Source: Gammaproteobacteria bacterium (GTDB lineage Bacteria; Pseudomonadota; Gammaproteobacteria; DSM-16500). Taken from it: 64,000 bases of DNA. Both the position numbers and the translations under genes were made by a program. Below the pieces are notes generated by a model. That model was not told the DNA's origin. It searched no databases and saw only the letters and a list, made by a program, of their open reading frames with translations. This document shows, one piece after another, positions 60,629-64,000 of the stretch (position 1 is its first letter; each line of letters begins with the position of its first letter). The DNA lies in assembly GCA_021325575.1 (NCBI GenBank), contig JAJPGW010000005.1:372001-436000 (forward strand), given 5' to 3'.

Positions 60629-61456
60629 ATGAGTAAAACCCTGATCCTTGTAGCGCCCCACAATCCTGGCAATATTTTTATTAATGCTGCATTGAAGCCT
60701 TTTAAATTAAATCCAGAAAAATACCAAATTGCAGTCTATATGGACGCACGCCAATATACTAAAGATCCAAAAGCCATGCTTGGCGGTTTTTCTGATTTTG
60801 CGGTTCAGCAAATAAAAACCCATAAACCCAATGATGTTATTGTCATGGGCGATGTGAACTTAGGTTTTAGCGGACAAGATTTAAATTCTCTTGGGCCATT
60901 AGTCAAAGAAGTCATATCACCCGCACTTGCTCTATCTGCTTTTGAGTCCAAAGCCACAGTAAAACCCAAGATCAAAACCTATGGTGTCATCGGCGGAGGT
61001 CCTAGGGAACATACAGGCCCCATTTCATTTATCCATAATGAGAAAAAAATGGAAATCACGCCCACAGCATTTGATACAAAAGCGTTTCAAAGCGGAAAAA
61101 GTATCGATGGCATTGAATTCGCGAGAAAAGCAGTCAGATCGCCTTCTGCACCACCCACTCGAACTCTTGCAAATAAATCCGAAGAAACAAAAAAGGATAA
61201 TTTGCCAAAAATGACTGCGGAGCCACCCAAAGAAGTTAGACGAGTGACCGCCTCTTCGCACCAACGAACAGGCTCAGCTGATTCGAGTTTGCATACCAAA
61301 AAAGAAACTGTAGTTCCTGCTAAAAAAGCGAGATCCGGAAAATTACCTACAAGAAGTATTTTCCAATCCATTTCGCCTGTACAAAAAGATGAAAAAGTGG
61401 CAGATCTCACTAAGAGAAATAAATTGAGCTCATCAAAAAATAAAGCAGAACCATAA
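60629..61456 (+). CDS. Uncharacterised protein with basic, disordered C-terminus, possible effector
   Basis: The 275-residue protein has an alpha/beta N-terminal part (MSKTLILVAPHNPGNIFINA, residues 1-165, with VIVMGDVNLGF) that I cannot assign. Its C-terminal tail of about 110 residues is rich in Lys, Ser, Thr and Pro and contains an NLS-like VPAKKARSGK and a PSAPP motif. I chose the ATG at 60629 after a GAGGT site. A TTG five codons upstream is less likely. A TATACT -10 lies at 60591-60596. No PmrA-type box. A host-directed role is a guess from composition. Confidence 0.5.
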   Translation: MSKTLILVAPHNPGNIFINAALKPFKLNPEKYQIAVYMDARQYTKDPKAMLGGFSDFAVQQIKTHKPNDVIVMGDVNLGFSGQDLNSLGPLVKEVISPALALSAFESKATVKPKIKTYGVIGGGPREHTGPISFIHNEKKMEITPTAFDTKAFQSGKSIDGIEFARKAVRSPSAPPTRTLANKSEETKKDNLPKMTAEPPKEVRRVTASSHQRTGSADSSLHTKKETVVPAKKARSGKLPTRSIFQSISPVQKDEKVADLTKRNKLSSSKNKAEP

Positions 61457-61470
61457 TAATCTTTCAAAAA

Positions 61471-62688
61471 TTAAAAAACAGCTTTTCCAGTTTTCAACGG
61501 TGAAATTCCTAAATGATTCGCTAGCGTTTGACCGATGTCTGCAAATGTTTCGCGTTTGCCGATGGGGCCCGGTTTTACTTCGGGACCAAAAAAGATTACT
61601 GGAATATTTTCGCGGGTGTGATCAGAACCTTCGCGTGTTGGATCACAACCGTGATCGGCTGTGATGACGGCGAGATCACCGGGTTTCATTAATTTTTCAA
61701 ATTCAGGTAAACGCGCATCAAAATCTTCTAACGCTTTCGCATAACCTGTCACATCGCGTCTGTGGCCATATACCATATCGAAATCCACCAAATTCACAAA
61801 TGTTAAACTGTGATCGGGTGCGGTTTTTACTTCTTTTAAAAAAGCATCGAAAAGCGCCATGTTGCCATCGGCTTTGACTTCTTTGCTGATGCCGCAGTGC
61901 GCATAAATATCCGCAACTTTTCCAATTGAAATAACTTCGTGACCGGCTTCCACAATTTTATCAAGCAGGGTCGGCTCTGGCGGTTTCACGGAATAATCGC
62001 GTCGATTGCCCGTCCGATAATATTTTCCAGGCTCCCCCAAAAAAGGCCGCGCAATCACGCGGCCAATATTTAATGGATCCACTAATTCGCGCGCAATTAA
62101 ACAAAGATCATACAGTTTTTGCAGACCAAAACTTTTTTCATGCGCGGCAATTTGAAAAACACTGTCGGCTGAGGTGTAAACAATGGGTTTGCCTGTTTTT
62201 TCGTGTTCTTCACCGAATTCAACAATAATTTCAGTGCCGGATGCGTGTTTGTTGCCTAACACGCCTGGCAATTTCGCTTTTTGAATTAAATCCGATAATA
62301 ATTTGCCAGAAAAACTGGGATATTCCGGCGGAAAATAACCCCAATCAAACAAAACAGGAACGCCTGCAATTTCCCAATGTCCACTGGGCGTGTCTTTGCC
62401 GTGACTTTTTTCAGCCGCACAACCGTAAGCGCCTTGCGGAGTAAAATGGGTTTCAAGATCGGGTATGGATTTTCCTTGGCTGGCAATCGCAACTCCATTC
62501 AAACCTAAACGCGCAAGATTTGGTAATTGTAATGGGCCTTTGCGCACGCCTTCTTTGTCGGCTTTTCCTTTTGCACAATAATCTGCGATGTGTCGCAACG
62601 TATCGGCACCCGCATCACCATATTTTGCTGCATCGGGAGCCGCTCCGACACCAAAAGAATCCAGCAAAATGATAAATGCACGCGCCAT
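61471..62688 (-). CDS. deoB: Phosphopentomutase
   Basis: DeoB interconverts (deoxy)ribose 1- and 5-phosphate in nucleoside catabolism. The 405-residue protein has the alkaline-phosphatase-superfamily metal motifs [13 protein letters not shown] at the start, [17 protein letters not shown] (about residue 93, with the phospho-accepting threonine), [16 protein letters not shown] (about 285) and [16 protein letters not shown] (about 337). The ATG lies one base after the stop of the MFS gene, so the two are translationally coupled. Confidence 0.96.
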   Translation of the reverse strand: MARAFIILLDSFGVGAAPDAAKYGDAGADTLRHIADYCAKGKADKEGVRKGPLQLPNLARLGLNGVAIASQGKSIPDLETHFTPQGAYGCAAEKSHGKDTPSGHWEIAGVPVLFDWGYFPPEYPSFSGKLLSDLIQKAKLPGVLGNKHASGTEIIVEFGEEHEKTGKPIVYTSADSVFQIAAHEKSFGLQKLYDLCLIARELVDPLNIGRVIARPFLGEPGKYYRTGNRRDYSVKPPEPTLLDKIVEAGHEVISIGKVADIYAHCGISKEVKADGNMALFDAFLKEVKTAPDHSLTFVNLVDFDMVYGHRRDVTGYAKALEDFDARLPEFEKLMKPGDLAVITADHGCDPTREGSDHTRENIPVIFFGPEVKPGPIGKRETFADIGQTLANHLGISPLKTGKAVF

Positions 62689-62689
62689 A

Positions 62690-63961
62690 TTAAGCTTGTG
62701 ACTTGCAGTAAGTTTCTTTGATAAAAAAGGCAGCGATCAAACCAACAATACAGGCAATTGGCATAATCCACATGGCTGACATAAAATCATGCGCAGAATA
62801 CACGGGCGCATTATCCACCATGGTGCCATCCCATTGTAATGACATGACCCAACCAAAAAACGGTTGGAAAATCGCGCCGCTGGTCATAATTAACATGGAA
62901 TCAATACTGACTGCGGTGCTGGTTAATGCAATCGGATTTAATTCCGCAATCGTAGGATAACTCAATACTTGCGAACTGGTGACAAATCCAATCAAGAAAA
63001 ATAATCCGATAATAGAAAATAAAGATAAATTAGGCGCATACATTAAAACTAAAATAACAATGAGCGAAGCAATCGCGCCAATAATCATCGGCAATACGCG
63101 TCGACCTAAATGATCAGAAAACCAACCGAAAGCGGGTGAACCAAAAATCACGCCCAGGAAAAAAATCGTGGTGGCATACGAGCCTTGGACCGTTGTTAGG
63201 TGATGGACATGCACTAAATAATTAATGCCCCACAGTGCGCCCAACAAAAACACCGGCAAATTCAATAACGAAGTATACAATCCGGCTAACCAATTGAACG
63301 GATTGGATAACACTAACTTGATGCTGCGCCAAAATCCTAAACTTTCCAGGGTGGCTTTTTCGCGTTTTTCATCTTCATGGCTATTGGGTGGACGGTCTTG
63401 AACGAACAAAGCAATCGCAATCCAGATAAAGACGCCTAATAAGGCATCCATCATCACTGCATGGCGCCAGCCGACCCAATGACTTAATATCGCAAAAGGA
63501 GTTTGCGCGACCAATCCGCCTAGCATCGCATTGGTCACCACAAGACCTGTGACAAAGGCCATTTTAGAGGGTGGAAACCAGCGGGATGCAATACGTATGC
63601 AGCTTAAAAAGCAAAATGCAGCGCCCGAGCCCACCAAAAAGCGCCCAGCGGCCGCGACCCAAAATTCCGTCGCAATACCAAAAATAAACGTCCCGATGGC
63701 CGATAAGGTCATCGCGAATAATAATAATTTTTGAGGGGAATAACGGTCTAACAATAAGCCTGCCGGAAAGAGGAATATCGCATTGGCATAAAAATACATT
63801 GACGATAAATTGCCCAGCTCGGCCGCGTTTAAGTGGAAATCTTGCATTAATTCAACGGCGATGGCATTGAAAAGATTCAACTGGATAAATTCATAAAAGA
63901 AAAAGAGCGAGGCGGTCAATGTCACAATCCACGCAAGCGTTGTGTGCGTTGTTTTTTCCAT
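62690..63961 (-). CDS. Major facilitator superfamily transporter
   Basis: The 423-residue protein has twelve hydrophobic segments and MFS loop motifs ([13 protein letters not shown] after helix 2, [13 protein letters not shown] after helix 8). I chose the ATG at 63961 ([13 protein letters not shown]), which follows AGGA by seven bases. An upstream ATG in frame lacks a site. Its coupling with deoB suggests, but does not show, a nucleoside- or pentose-related substrate. Related MFS carriers in Legionella and Coxiella carry amino acids or nucleosides. Confidence 0.88.
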   Translation of the reverse strand: MEKTTHTTLAWIVTLTASLFFFYEFIQLNLFNAIAVELMQDFHLNAAELGNLSSMYFYANAIFLFPAGLLLDRYSPQKLLLFAMTLSAIGTFIFGIATEFWVAAAGRFLVGSGAAFCFLSCIRIASRWFPPSKMAFVTGLVVTNAMLGGLVAQTPFAILSHWVGWRHAVMMDALLGVFIWIAIALFVQDRPPNSHEDEKREKATLESLGFWRSIKLVLSNPFNWLAGLYTSLLNLPVFLLGALWGINYLVHVHHLTTVQGSYATTIFFLGVIFGSPAFGWFSDHLGRRVLPMIIGAIASLIVILVLMYAPNLSLFSIIGLFFLIGFVTSSQVLSYPTIAELNPIALTSTAVSIDSMLIMTSGAIFQPFFGWVMSLQWDGTMVDNAPVYSAHDFMSAMWIMPIACIVGLIAAFFIKETYCKSQA

Positions 63962-64000
63962 GGGGATCCTGCTTTCGATGGCTTCTAACATAGGTGAATT

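Noticed and set aside
1-64000. CRISPR array, rRNA or tRNA gene, prophage or integrase
   Set aside because: I saw no regularly spaced repeats, no rRNA segments, no cloverleaf sequences and no integrase, transposase or phage structural proteins in any frame.

Overview
The window is a chromosomal segment of a moderately AT-rich gammaproteobacterium, most likely a member of the Legionellales (Legionella, Coxiella or Berkiella type) that lives inside eukaryotic cells. Four observations support this. There is an ordinary gammaproteobacterial housekeeping set. A phosphatidylcholine synthase of the kind found in host-associated bacteria is present. Many lone genes encode eukaryote-like or recognisably effector-like proteins (ankyrin repeats, TPR, F-box-like, VWA with CaaX, bHLH-like basic region, sphingomyelinase-like nuclease fold). 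Five of these genes are preceded by paired TTAAG motifs with an 11-bp period, followed 10-11 bp later by a -10 box, which is the layout of the PmrA box that drives Dot/Icm effector genes. No Dot/Icm gene and no pmrA gene lies in the window, so the species and secretion assignments are inference.

Layout. 1-4411 (minus): thyA (cut by the window edge), lgt, ptsP, rppH. 4474-6904 (plus): a FecCD-type permease, its ATPase and dapB, with overlapping ends. 6947-8809: a predicted secreted EEP/sphingomyelinase-fold protein. 8944-9401 (minus): rpmG and rpmB. 9490-10710 (minus): an F-box-like cysteine-rich protein. 10821-11410 (minus): a BrnTA-like toxin-antitoxin pair. 11566-15816 (plus): coaBC, dut, algC-like and a ubiH-family hydroxylase. 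15932-16969: an AttH/CrtC-like exported protein. 16966-20560 (minus): two basic, NLS-rich effector candidates. 20927-25315 (plus): the complete glycine cleavage operon gcvT-gcvH-gcvPA-gcvPB. 25284-25924 (minus): a VapC/Phd-like pair. 26032-28598: an FAD oxidoreductase, a tiny cysteine-rich lipoprotein and an acyl-CoA desaturase. 28860-34034: a HAD-like effector, an SbmA/YddA-type ABC transporter, a VWA/CaaX effector and a TPR protein. 34164-36467: an OmpA-like lipoprotein and a DUF4143-type ATPase. 36469-40912 (minus): waaC, waaF, a zinc-ribbon protein, a cupin, a sugar-nucleotide epimerase and pcs. 41044-44437 (plus): pgk, pyk, wrbA. 44457-47468 (minus): an ankyrin effector and an MsbA-type exporter. 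47585-48766: the bHLH-like protein. 48887-51978: a TrpXYZ-like ABC importer and msrA. 51975-56310 (minus): a 1003-residue effector candidate and a second DUF4143 ATPase. 56457-58547 (minus): an HD hydrolase, ddl and a second cysteine-rich lipoprotein. 58913-61456 (plus): two L,D-transpeptidases and a basic-tailed protein. 61471-63961 (minus): deoB and an MFS transporter.

The strongest unexplained signal outside genes is a pair of very large hairpin elements (20704-20875 and 58651-58827). They share nested architecture (outer arms of 41 and 44 bp, a 23-bp inner stem, and an identical asymmetric internal loop in GGGT-GG...ACAGG-ACCC). Their arm sequences have diverged while base pairing is kept. 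Each lies between divergent genes. The strongest signals inside genes are a VWA protein carrying a PSAPPPY double late-domain motif at its N-terminus and a C-terminal CCTIL geranylgeranylation box, and a protein whose basic region matches the H-E-R DNA-contact signature of eukaryotic bHLH factors. Four short palindromic repeats of two REP/MITE-like families also lie between genes.
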